From Polyangium jinanense (lineage in GTDB: Bacteria > Myxococcota > Polyangia > Polyangiales > Polyangiaceae), in the NCBI RefSeq assembly GCF_028435365.1, contig NZ_JAGTJJ010000001.1, forward strand, positions 1,054,001-1,118,000: 64,000 bases of DNA, written 5' to 3'. Positions 8,549 to 16,054 of this stretch are shown in pieces (position 1 is the stretch's first letter; each line of letters begins with the position of its first letter). The notes under the pieces are model-generated. The model was not told the origin of the DNA and did not search any database. It was given only the letters and a program-made list of their open reading frames with translations. The translations under genes were made by a program, and so were the position numbers.

Positions 8549-9496
8549 CTACCGCACGATCGCCGACACGCGCACGGGTTCACGCGGCAAGCGAGACCAG
8601 TCGAGCGTCTCGGCGAGGGCTTCGAGCGGCGCATCGGTGTCGCCGAGGTCGTGTCCGTACGCGTGGGCGATGGCGCGCACGAGCGCGCGCGGGTCGCTTC
8701 CCGCGGCGCGGTGATCACGGAGCGCCATGAGCTTGTCGCGCTTGGCGAGGCGGCTGCCGTCGTCGGCGACGAGCAAGGGGACGTGCGCGAAGGTGGGCGG
8801 CGCGCCGCCGAGGAGTGTTCCGAGGAGGATCTGGCGCGCGGAGGAGCTCGCCAGGTCGCCGCCGCGCACGACGTCGGTGATCTGCATGTGGAGGTCGTCG
8901 ACGACGACGGCGAGCTGATACGCGAAGACGCCGTCGCCACGACGAAGGACGAAGTCGCCCGTCACCACGCTGACGTGCTCGGTGTACGTGCCGAGCACGC
9001 GGTCGTGGACGGTGACGATCGCGCGGTCGTCGTCGGGCACGGCGAGGCGAACGGCGGGCGGGCGACGAAAGTCACGCTTCTGCATGCCGAAGGGCCTGCA
9101 CGTGCCGGGATACCGCGGGCCTTCCTCGCCAGCGTGCGGCGCGCTGGCGACGCGGGCGATCTCGGCGCGGGAGCAGTCGCAGTAGTAGACGAGTCCACGC
9201 GCGGCGAGGTCGTCGAGGGCGGCTTCGTAGAGGGCGAGGCGCTCGGATTGGACGTAGGGCGCGAAGGGGCCGCGCAGAGGAGATTCGTCCCAGCGCAGAC
9301 CCAACCACGCGAGGTCGTCGAGGATGGCCTCGGCCGCGCCGGGGACGACGCGCGGACGGTCGATGTCTTCCATGCGGAGGACGAGGGTGCCGCCTGCTTG
9401 CTGGGCGGCGGCGGCGCAGAAGATCGCAGCGGCGGCGCTGCCAAGGTGGAGCGCGCCGGTGGGGGATGGGGCGAATCGGCCGCGGTAGGCGGGCAT
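8549..9496 (-). CDS. gluQ: Glutamyl-Q tRNA(Asp) synthetase
   Basis: The start at the ATG at 9496 gives 315 aa, close to the usual length of about 300 for GluQRS, a GltX paralogue lacking the anticodon-binding domain. It glutamylates queuosine in tRNA(Asp). Visible elements are RGRFAPSPTGALHLGSAAAA (HIGH-like HLGS), RMEDIDRPR, the zinc-site residues YYCDCSR and YPGTCR, and RLAKRDK in place of KMSKS. Frames extending upstream of 9496 run through the 43-bp repeat array and are rejected. The downstream kinase begins 6 bp later. Confidence 0.85.
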   Translation of the reverse strand: MPAYRGRFAPSPTGALHLGSAAAAIFCAAAAQQAGGTLVLRMEDIDRPRVVPGAAEAILDDLAWLGLRWDESPLRGPFAPYVQSERLALYEAALDDLAARGLVYYCDCSRAEIARVASAPHAGEEGPRYPGTCRPFGMQKRDFRRPPAVRLAVPDDDRAIVTVHDRVLGTYTEHVSVVTGDFVLRRGDGVFAYQLAVVVDDLHMQITDVVRGGDLASSSARQILLGTLLGGAPPTFAHVPLLVADDGSRLAKRDKLMALRDHRAAGSDPRALVRAIAHAYGHDLGDTDAPLEALAETLDWSRLPREPVRVSAIVR

Positions 9497-9550
9497 GGTG
9501 GGACGAGAGGGACTGAACCACCCGCGAGGCGGGTCGTCGAGGGGTCGAAA

Positions 9551-9770
9551 TGGTTTCGAACCACCGGCGAGCCGGGTCGGCGGCGGTTCGAGGTGGTTTC
9601 GAACCACCGGCGAGCCAGGTCGGCGGCGGCTCGAAGTGGTTTCGAACCACATGAAAGCCGGGTCGGCGGCGGTTCGAGGTGGTTTCGAACCACCTGAAAG
9701 CCGGGTCGGCGGCGGTTCGAGGTGGTTTCGAACCACCTGAAAGCCGGGTCGGCGGCGGTTCGAAGTGGTT
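9551..9770. repeat. Five tandem 43-bp repeats (minisatellite)
   Basis: Units begin at 9551, 9594, 9637, 9680 and 9723 with an exact 43-bp period, and a sixth begins at 9766 but breaks off. Each starts with TGGTTTCGAACCAC, a near-palindrome able to form a 6-bp stem (GTGGTT/AACCAC), followed by a GGGTCGGCGGCGG-type segment. The copies differ by a few substitutions (CGGCGA versus TGAAAG variants). The period is not a multiple of 3, so apparent frames through it cannot encode a repeated peptide. It lies between the gluQ start and the end of the next leftward gene. Confidence 0.95.
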
Positions 9771-9773
9771 CGA

Positions 9774-10529
9774 CTAGGCCTTCGCGGGGACGCTCGCGGC
9801 GAAGGCGCTCCTCGCACGCGCGTCGGCCTTCTTCTCCGCGTCACGGAGCGGCCCGAAGACGAGCGCCTCCGTGGCGGGCGCGAGCTCGGCGAGCTCGCCG
9901 TCGGCGACGAAGGCATTGACGACCCGGATCCACCGATTGCGAGCCTTGACGAGCGACATCCCGGAGGCGAGCTCGGATTGCTCGGCGAGGAGGCGGCCCC
10001 TTTCGTCCTCGCGCTCGCCGAGCTGCTTGCCGAGGGCAATCCACTCGTCGAGGTACTCCGTCAGGGATGTCTGCGCGGGCCCCTGGCCAATAAAAATGAC
10101 ATTCGTGCGCGCCTTGATCGCGGGCGTGAGGCGGCCTTCGAGCTGCTGCGCCTGGCCGGCTTGCGCGCGATAGGTCTTTTGCACGCTGGGGAGGCCGTCG
10201 GGGATGAGGAGATCGCGGAGCTGGATGAGGTCAGCCCCGGTCTCGCCCCCGAGGAGCTCGGCGGTCGCGGTGAGGAACCCGAAGATGCCGCGGATGATCG
10301 AATCGTGCCGGACGTCGATCTTGGCCTGCTCGGCGCTGATCTCGTCGAGCCGCGGATTCTTGGAGGGCTGCGCCGCGGCGGCGAGGATGGAATGAATCTC
10401 GTCGATACGGGAGAGCTTGGCGGAGAGATCGGGGTTTCCGAGAATGGCCGCGCGGGCGAGGGATTGGGGGTCGACCCAGGTGGCGGAGACCTGGAGCATT
10501 TCTTCGGTTTGGAGGTTTTTGAGGGCCAT
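9774..10529 (-). CDS. Hypothetical helical protein, 251 aa
   Basis: Not recognised. The ATG at 10529 opens a soluble, largely alpha-helical protein beginning MALKNLQTEEMLQVSATWVD and ending in a charged ADARARSAFAASVPAKA tail. There is no signal peptide or membrane segment. It contains ATAELLGGETGADLIQLRDLLIPDGLPS and heptad-like stretches around residues 75-140. It is divergent from the toxin gene, with 96 bp between the start codons, so the two may share a control region. A longer upstream frame overlaps the toxin and is discounted. The stop abuts the 43-bp repeat array. Confidence 0.55.
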   Translation of the reverse strand: MALKNLQTEEMLQVSATWVDPQSLARAAILGNPDLSAKLSRIDEIHSILAAAAQPSKNPRLDEISAEQAKIDVRHDSIIRGIFGFLTATAELLGGETGADLIQLRDLLIPDGLPSVQKTYRAQAGQAQQLEGRLTPAIKARTNVIFIGQGPAQTSLTEYLDEWIALGKQLGEREDERGRLLAEQSELASGMSLVKARNRWIRVVNAFVADGELAELAPATEALVFGPLRDAEKKADARARSAFAASVPAKA

Positions 10530-10625
10530 GGAGAATGGCCGGGACGGTATCATGGGGTACAACGGCAAGGCAAGAGGGCTTCCAGTTGCGTTCGAAACGG
10601 CGGTAGCATCGGCGCGGGAAGTCCC

Positions 10626-11969
10626 ATGCGCCGTGGCGTCTTCACCTCGTCCCTGCTGGCACTGCCCCTTCTCTTCTTCGCCTCGCCTGCGCATGCGCTG
10701 GAGTTCCGCGTCTGCGTCAAGCCGCCGGACGTCCCGCCCGGCATGACCCAGTGGGCCTATGAGCAGGGGTCGGCGAAGGTGTGGACCACGCGCAGCCGGA
10801 TGGAGTTCGCGCGGAGGGTCGAGGGGCGCGCCGTTTTTATATACGACGCTCATGCCCCGCCAGAGAGCGTCCGGGTCCTGCCCATCCCGTACAACGCGCT
10901 GAAATGCCCGCCGCCGCCGCCGAAACCGGCGCCGGCGAAGGAGCCACCAAAAGAAGAGAAGAAAGCGGAGGACGGGAGCGCGAGCAAAGCGCCTGGCAAG
11001 CGCGGCGGCGACGAGGAACGCAAAGGCGGGGACGACGAGGGCAGCGTCGAGAAGCGCGTCGAGGAGCATCGCCTCCCGCAGCCGAAGGAGGGCCCGCCGC
11101 CTCCGCGTGCTTCGGCCCCGGAGAAGCGACAGGATCCGGTCTTGCCGCGGGAAGGCGTCTTGTCGAGCGAACCGATCCTCCCGCGACGAGAGGCGAAGTG
11201 GGCCGACAAGGAGCACGGGCTCGTGGATCGAGGCGGCGCGCTGCCGCTGCTCGTGGAGACGGAGGACCGGAAGCCTTTGAACGTCACGTCGTGCGAGCAG
11301 ACGAAGGAGGGCTGCCCGGCGCGGAAGCAGAAGACGCGGGCCGGGGCGCTCCTGGAGCAGGTGGTGATCGCGGGGGCGATCTTCAACCTGCAAATGAACG
11401 AGGACCTCCATCGGCCCGACGGAAAGGAATACGGGATCGTCGGCGGGATGAACGCCGACGGGCCGAACGACCCGAGGCTCCAGGCGGCGGCCGCGGCGGT
11501 GATGTTTTCCCCGGTCGCGATGGCGCTCGGCAACAAGTTCATGAAGGCGACGTCGGAGGCCTTGGCACGCGGGGAGAAGGTCGTCATCAAGGACGTGGGT
11601 GAGCTATCGGAGGACGCGGCGAAGTACCTGGCGGAGGAGTTTGGAGAGGAGCTGACGGAGGCTCTTGCCAAGGCGGAGGTGATCGGGCCGTATCGCGTGC
11701 TGCAGCACTTCACGAAGAAGTATGGACGGGATTGGCAAGCGCATCACGTCTACGAGACGGCGAGGATGATCAAGGCGGGCCTCGATCCCCTGGATGGGCC
11801 GTGCGTGATCCTTTCGAAGGAGGTGCATCAGAGGTTCACGACCGAATTGGCACAGGCTACGAAAGGCATCGGTGAGCGGGAGCTCCCAAAACTGTGGGAA
11901 GCATACAAGAAGGTCTACAAGGCCAACCCTGCATGGCTCAAGGCTATCACGCACTACTTCGGGGAGTGA
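10626..11969 (+). CDS. Secreted toxin-like protein with C-terminal HH-type (AHH/SitA6-like) domain
   Basis: This 447-aa protein has an N-terminal Sec signal peptide (MRRGVFTSSLLALPLLFFAS, cleavage after AHA). A long Pro/Lys/Glu-rich linker follows (about residues 95-190), then a two-Cys segment (SCEQTKEGC) and an alpha-helical stretch. The C-terminal domain contains DWQAHHVYETARM, PCVILSKEVHQRF and LWEAYKKVYKANPAWL. The paired HH with a later His resembles HNH/AHH nuclease-type toxin domains and, from memory, the C-terminal half of myxobacterial SitA6-type toxins. The next gene encodes a double-CXXCG protein, the known partner family of such toxins. Unlike SitA lipoproteins it shows no lipobox. 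The ATG at 10626 is chosen for the signal peptide. Confidence 0.6.
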   Translation: MRRGVFTSSLLALPLLFFASPAHALEFRVCVKPPDVPPGMTQWAYEQGSAKVWTTRSRMEFARRVEGRAVFIYDAHAPPESVRVLPIPYNALKCPPPPPKPAPAKEPPKEEKKAEDGSASKAPGKRGGDEERKGGDDEGSVEKRVEEHRLPQPKEGPPPPRASAPEKRQDPVLPREGVLSSEPILPRREAKWADKEHGLVDRGGALPLLVETEDRKPLNVTSCEQTKEGCPARKQKTRAGALLEQVVIAGAIFNLQMNEDLHRPDGKEYGIVGGMNADGPNDPRLQAAAAAVMFSPVAMALGNKFMKATSEALARGEKVVIKDVGELSEDAAKYLAEEFGEELTEALAKAEVIGPYRVLQHFTKKYGRDWQAHHVYETARMIKAGLDPLDGPCVILSKEVHQRFTTELAQATKGIGERELPKLWEAYKKVYKANPAWLKAITHYFGE

Positions 11970-12001
11970 GCAAGGCACCCGTGGACCGTGAAGGACAAGG
12001 A

Positions 12002-12913
12002 ATGAAAACCAAGGTACAGCTTTTTTTTCACGGCACGGAGGTCCCAGGACGAGAGCAGATCGTCCTGGAACCTGCAGGCTGCGGGCCCGACGTCGCTCGC
12101 GTGAGCGACATCGAATGGCAGGGAAGGCTCTCGGTATTCGTCTACGTCACCCTCAACGTCGACGATCCTCGTCTGGCGCTCCTGCAAAAGCTCCTTCTCG
12201 CCTACAAAGTAGACTGGAGCGAGGAGCGCTGGGATGAGTACACGGACGAGGATTTCGACGCTGCGCGCTTGATCCTCGCGCGCCCGCTCATCGAGATCGA
12301 CGTCAACGGGGGCCCGAGGTTCGGAACGGATTACGACCTGTCGAGCGCGTGCCCGGCGTGCGGCGCGGGGATGCGGCAAACCTCGGCGTTCGTGATCGAT
12401 GGCGCATACCCCGAGGAGATCGGAAAACTTGAGAAGTCTCCCGCCGTCGCCAGCAACGAGGAGATCCTGGTGAACGAGCGGCTGGCCGAGGTCCTCGAAG
12501 GCACAGGCCTCTCGGGGCTCTCGTTCCGGAGCGTGTACGTCCTGCAGAAGGATAAGCGCCAGACCAAGCTGCCCTGGCGGCAGATGTGGGCGTCGCACAC
12601 GTTGCCACCGATGTCCCCACGCTCGACAGGGGTCTCCTGGGACCGGGCGTGCAAAACCTGCGGGCGTAGCAAGCTGGAAAGGTCAAGCCCGGGGCCCCTG
12701 CGTGTCGCCTACCGCGCCCAGGACCTCGTCGGGGCCCAGGACGTCAACCGGATGTGGGAGCGCTTCGGTCACGTTCAGTGGAACGGCGATCTGAAAACGG
12801 CCGTACTGGGGCAACCCTTTTTCCTCGTCACCCCCAAGGTCTGGCGCATCTTCCGCGACGCGGGCGTGACCGGGTTCCAGTGGATCCCCATCCGCGTCGT
12901 CGAGGAGGAGTGA
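12002..12913 (+). CDS. Double-CXXCG-motif immunity protein (SitI6/TIGR02264-like)
   Basis: This 303-aa cytoplasmic protein carries two CXXCG motifs, CPACG (about residue 118) and CKTCG (about residue 219), as in the myxobacterial paralogous family now linked to SitI-type immunity. A purine-rich Shine-Dalgarno AAGGACAAGGA directly precedes the ATG. It lies 32 bp downstream of the toxin-like gene, consistent with a toxin-immunity operon. The C-terminal segments DVNRMWERFGHVQWNGDL and FLVTPKVWRIFRDAGVTGF look typical of the family. In these pairs the immunity protein neutralises the toxin delivered between kin cells. Specific pairing here is inferred from adjacency. Confidence 0.8.
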   Translation: MKTKVQLFFHGTEVPGREQIVLEPAGCGPDVARVSDIEWQGRLSVFVYVTLNVDDPRLALLQKLLLAYKVDWSEERWDEYTDEDFDAARLILARPLIEIDVNGGPRFGTDYDLSSACPACGAGMRQTSAFVIDGAYPEEIGKLEKSPAVASNEEILVNERLAEVLEGTGLSGLSFRSVYVLQKDKRQTKLPWRQMWASHTLPPMSPRSTGVSWDRACKTCGRSKLERSSPGPLRVAYRAQDLVGAQDVNRMWERFGHVQWNGDLKTAVLGQPFFLVTPKVWRIFRDAGVTGFQWIPIRVVEEE

Positions 12914-12945
12914 CGTTTTCAATCGGCTGTCGAGCGGACTGCCCC

Positions 12946-13479
12946 TCAATTCGAAGGCCCGCCCGCCTTCTTCATCATCTCCGCGACGCTCTCCTCGAGG
13001 CGCTCCCGGTACGCGGTGAGCTCCTCCACGAGGAGCCGAACCTCGCGCTCGATGTCCTTGAGCATCTCCATCTTTTCGACGCCCTCGCGCATCCGCACGA
13101 TGTCCGCGTGCCGGACATCGATTCCCCCCTCCTCCATCAGGGAATCGAAGAGCTCCGGCTGCGAGGCGAGCTCGTCGAGGACTTCTTTCATCTGCTCCGC
13201 TCGCGCTTCGCTCATGGGCTTGATCCGCGCGCGCTCCTCCGGCGTGAGTCGCCTCCGAAGGAGCGGGAGCATCTCCACCAGCTCCTGCAGGTGCCGCTGG
13301 CCCTGCTCATGGTCGACGGCGGGCCTCGGCCCAGGGGCGTCCTCGAGCGTCATGCCCACCTCCACCGCGAGGGCGCGGCGTTGCTCGCGCAGGAAAGCCA
13401 CCACGAGGTCGACACGACGGCGCATCTCGGAGACCGTGAGCGCGTCGAGCCGTTGCTGGAGATCGTCGTCGTCCGCCAT
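12946..13479 (-). CDS. Hypothetical coiled-coil protein, 177 aa
   Basis: Not recognised. The ATG at 13479 starts MADDDDLQQRLDALTVSEMRRR. The protein is highly charged and helical with heptad patterning (VEKMEMLKDIEREVRLLVEEL), no signal peptide and no cysteines. It sits 11 bp downstream of the Tat-signal protein gene on the same strand, so the two probably form an operon that ends convergently with the immunity gene. A longer frame to 13749 overlaps the neighbour and is rejected. Confidence 0.6.
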   Translation of the reverse strand: MADDDDLQQRLDALTVSEMRRRVDLVVAFLREQRRALAVEVGMTLEDAPGPRPAVDHEQGQRHLQELVEMLPLLRRRLTPEERARIKPMSEARAEQMKEVLDELASQPELFDSLMEEGGIDVRHADIVRMREGVEKMEMLKDIEREVRLLVEELTAYRERLEESVAEMMKKAGGPSN

Positions 13480-13490
13480 CGAAATCGCTC

Positions 13491-14078
13491 CTACCGACCC
13501 CGCTCGTAATCCTTCGCCGCGCGCTCGACGATGTCCCAATCCCGCGCCGCCCGCTCCGACTCGGCCACGAGGTCCGCCGTGAACAACGTGAGCCCCCAGA
13601 TCCCATTCTCGCGCCGCCGAAACCCGTACCGCGTCCCGCGCGCCGTCTCCACCGTCGCCCGCTCGCCCACGATTTCGACCTTCGCCATTCCCGACAGATC
13701 CCGCCGCAGCCGCGTCACGAATCCTTTTTTCGTCGCCAGATCCACCCACACGTCCGCCCCGTCCTCGGCCGTCGCGTGCGTCCGGTACGCGTCGAGCAGG
13801 CGCGTGCGCTCGGGCTCGGGGTAGGCCTGCGTGATGCGGTCGCTCGCCTTCTTGCGATAATCGCGGATGCTGTAGGCAGCGTGCTGCGCGGAGTCTTCGA
13901 GGTAATGGAAGCAGGTGCGCGCGTCGCCCTGCGAGAGGTTGAACGCAACCCGCAGGTAGGCGCCCTCGGGCGTGGTATCCGGCGGGAAACGAGACGCCGA
14001 CCAGAAGACGTAGCCAGCGCCGCCGAGCGTGAAGAGGGCGAGGCCGGAGGCGAGGGCTTGGCGGCGCGTGAGGGGCAT
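13491..14078 (-). CDS. Exported hypothetical protein with Tat-like signal
   Basis: This 195-aa protein starts MPLTRRQALASGLALFTLGG, a twin-arginine plus hydrophobic stretch that resembles a Tat signal or a signal anchor (TRRQAL). The mature part contains RTCFHYLEDSAQHAAYSIRD and YGFRRRENGIWGLTLFTADL and may be an NTF2/DUF4878-type domain, but the similarity is weak. It lies 58 bp downstream of the DUF1015 gene and upstream of a coiled-coil protein on the same strand. The ATG at 14078 is preferred over an upstream start at 14123, which would bury the signal. Confidence 0.6.
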   Translation of the reverse strand: MPLTRRQALASGLALFTLGGAGYVFWSASRFPPDTTPEGAYLRVAFNLSQGDARTCFHYLEDSAQHAAYSIRDYRKKASDRITQAYPEPERTRLLDAYRTHATAEDGADVWVDLATKKGFVTRLRRDLSGMAKVEIVGERATVETARGTRYGFRRRENGIWGLTLFTADLVAESERAARDWDIVERAAKDYERGR

Positions 14079-14136
14079 CGGCGAGGTTAGCGTCTCGTTT
14101 CCACGTGGAAGGCCGCTCGGCAAGCAGCCAGGCGCA

Positions 14137-15360
14137 TCAGAAGGTGTGCACGAACAAGCCGCTCCGGAGCTTCGGCTCGAACCACGTGCTCTTCGGCGGC
14201 ATGAGCAGGCCCGCGTCGCTCACCGCGAAGAGCTGCTCGATCTGCGTCGGATAGAGGTGGAGGCCCAGCGTGAACTCCCCCGCGTCGACGCGCCGCTCGA
14301 GCTCGCCGTAGCCGCGGATGCCGCCCACGAAGTCGACATGCTTGTCCCGGCGCGGGTCCTTCACGCCGAAGATCGGGCCGAGGAGGAGGTCCTGCGCGAT
14401 CGAGCAGTCGAGCGAGGCGACCGGATCCTGGTCCCGCGCAGGATCCTGCGGGGCGCGCAGGAGGTACCACTTGCCCGCGAGGTACGCGCCGAAGGTGCGC
14501 GGCTCGGGCGGGGTCGCGGCAAGGCCGTCGGGGCGCGGCTCGACCTGCATGACCGACGCGAGGCGCTCGAGGATCGCCTCGGGCGAGCGGCCTTCGAGGT
14601 CCCGCACGACGCGGTTGTACGGCATGATCTTCATCTGGTCGTGCGGGAAGACGACCGCGAGGAAGATGTCGTGCTCGCGGCCGTCGCCGCGGAAGATCTG
14701 GTGCACGCGCGCCGCGGCGGCGCTGCGGTGATGGCCGTCGGCCACGTAGAGACACGCGACGTCCTCGAAGCGCTCTTCGAGCGCGCGCGTGGCGTCGCGG
14801 CCAAGCACCCAGAAGCGATGGCCGACACCGTCCTTCGTGGTGAAGTCGTAGATCGGCGGCGCCTCGGTCGAGGCCCGGACGAGCGCGTCGATCGTCGGGT
14901 CCTTGCGGTACGTGAGGAAGACAGGCTCGTCATGCGCGGCGAGCTCTTCGATGTGGCGCGTGCGGTCGTCTTCCTTGTCGGCCCGGGTTTTCTCGTGCTT
15001 CTTGATCGCGCCGGCGAGGTACTCGGACACGGCCGCGCAGCCGACGACGCCGATCTGCCGGTGGTCGCCCATGGATTGCGCGTAGAGGTAGAGGTGCGGC
15101 TCGGGGTCCTGGGTGAGCGCGCCCTCGGCGATGAGCTTCGCCAGGTTCTTCGCGCCCATGGCGTAGACCGCATCGTCGTGCTCGTCCGTGCCCTCGGGGA
15201 GGTCGATCTCGGGCCGGGAGACGTGCAGGAAGCTCGCCGGGTTGCCCTCGGCGAGCTTGCGGGCCTCGGCCGTGGAGATGACGTCATACGGCGGGCTCGC
15301 AACCTCGAGGGCCAAGGCGGGCGGGGGGCGGAAGGCGCGGAAGGGGCGGACTTTGGCCAT
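14137..15360 (-). CDS. DUF1015 family protein
   Basis: This 407-aa protein begins MAKVRPFRAFRPPPALALEV followed by ASPPYDVISTAEARKLAEGNPASFLHVSRPEID, the hallmark N-terminus of DUF1015 proteins. Further family features are VADGHHRSAAAARV, which resembles a catalytic or metal-binding HHR element, and AVVFPHDQMKIMPYNRVV. The length matches the family, about 400-430 aa. DUF1015 members have often been noted near serine-biosynthesis or NAD-linked dehydrogenase genes, but no such neighbour is present here. The function is unresolved; the protein is cytoplasmic with no signal peptide. Confidence 0.85.
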   Translation of the reverse strand: MAKVRPFRAFRPPPALALEVASPPYDVISTAEARKLAEGNPASFLHVSRPEIDLPEGTDEHDDAVYAMGAKNLAKLIAEGALTQDPEPHLYLYAQSMGDHRQIGVVGCAAVSEYLAGAIKKHEKTRADKEDDRTRHIEELAAHDEPVFLTYRKDPTIDALVRASTEAPPIYDFTTKDGVGHRFWVLGRDATRALEERFEDVACLYVADGHHRSAAAARVHQIFRGDGREHDIFLAVVFPHDQMKIMPYNRVVRDLEGRSPEAILERLASVMQVEPRPDGLAATPPEPRTFGAYLAGKWYLLRAPQDPARDQDPVASLDCSIAQDLLLGPIFGVKDPRRDKHVDFVGGIRGYGELERRVDAGEFTLGLHLYPTQIEQLFAVSDAGLLMPPKSTWFEPKLRSGLFVHTF

Positions 15361-15415
15361 GCGAGGCGGTTAACCCGGTTCGGGCGTCGTGTCGAGATGG
15401 GCGGCGCGCAGGCCC

Positions 15416-15961
15416 TCAACGAGGGCGGACGGGCTCTTCGGTCGAGAGGAAGACACGCCGGTGCCGGTACAGGTACACCTGGTTGCCGACGACCCAGAGC
15501 AGCGCGAACGGCGCGTAGTGGAGGAAGATCGCCGCGACGGGCAGGACCCAGTGGAGGTAGTAGCCGAACGCGCGCCGCCGCGAGAGCAAGACGGCGACCG
15601 TCACCACGAACGAGCACTGCAACGCGGTGACGAGGAACGCTATGAGGCTGCTCCGCCCCTCCCAGAAGGTCTGGGCAGCGATGAACGCGGTCCCCACGCC
15701 GCTCATGCCGAGCAGCGCCGGGTAGTAGTTCAACCACGAGAATCCGAGGCGCGGGTCCTCTTGCACCCGACGCGCGATCGAGAGCTTCTTCCGATCGACG
15801 CGCGCGCCTCGCTTTTGCAGCTCCGCGGCGGCGAGCGCCCGGGCCTCTTCGGTGTAGTCCTCTCGCGCGGGGCCGACGACCGCTCTCAGCTGTTCATCGG
15901 ACATCTCCGCGAACCGCGCGGCCGCGTAGGCTCGATCGATCTCCGAGTCCGGCGTCGACAT
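15416..15961 (-). CDS. Small membrane protein, 181 aa
   Basis: The N-terminal 65 residues are soluble and helical (MSTPDSEIDRAYAAARFAEM, then ALAAAELQKRGARVDRKKL). About four membrane segments follow: around YYPALLGMSGVGTAFIAAQ, SSLIAFLVTALQCSFVVTVAVLL, YYLHWVLPVAAIFLH and FALLWVVGNQVYLY. Short proteins pairing an ALAxxELxxRG-type helix with a membrane bundle are common in myxobacteria without assigned function. It is divergent from the MinD-like fusion gene across about 93 bp. Confidence 0.65.
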   Translation of the reverse strand: MSTPDSEIDRAYAAARFAEMSDEQLRAVVGPAREDYTEEARALAAAELQKRGARVDRKKLSIARRVQEDPRLGFSWLNYYPALLGMSGVGTAFIAAQTFWEGRSSLIAFLVTALQCSFVVTVAVLLSRRRAFGYYLHWVLPVAAIFLHYAPFALLWVVGNQVYLYRHRRVFLSTEEPVRPR

Positions 15962-16054
15962 GGCCGCCCCCTTGCCCGAGAGTGTCGGCCCGCGAGCGCG
16001 CCCCGGTCAAGCGCTCGGAGCCGATCGGTCGGATCCTGTGGTACACGTCCCGCC

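Noticed and set aside
8549..9496. Full-length glutamyl-tRNA synthetase (gltX)
   Set aside because: At 315 aa it lacks the anticodon-binding domain; the length and Cys pattern fit GluQRS instead.
9551..9770. CRISPR array
   Set aside because: The repeats are contiguous with no unique spacers and no cas genes are present.
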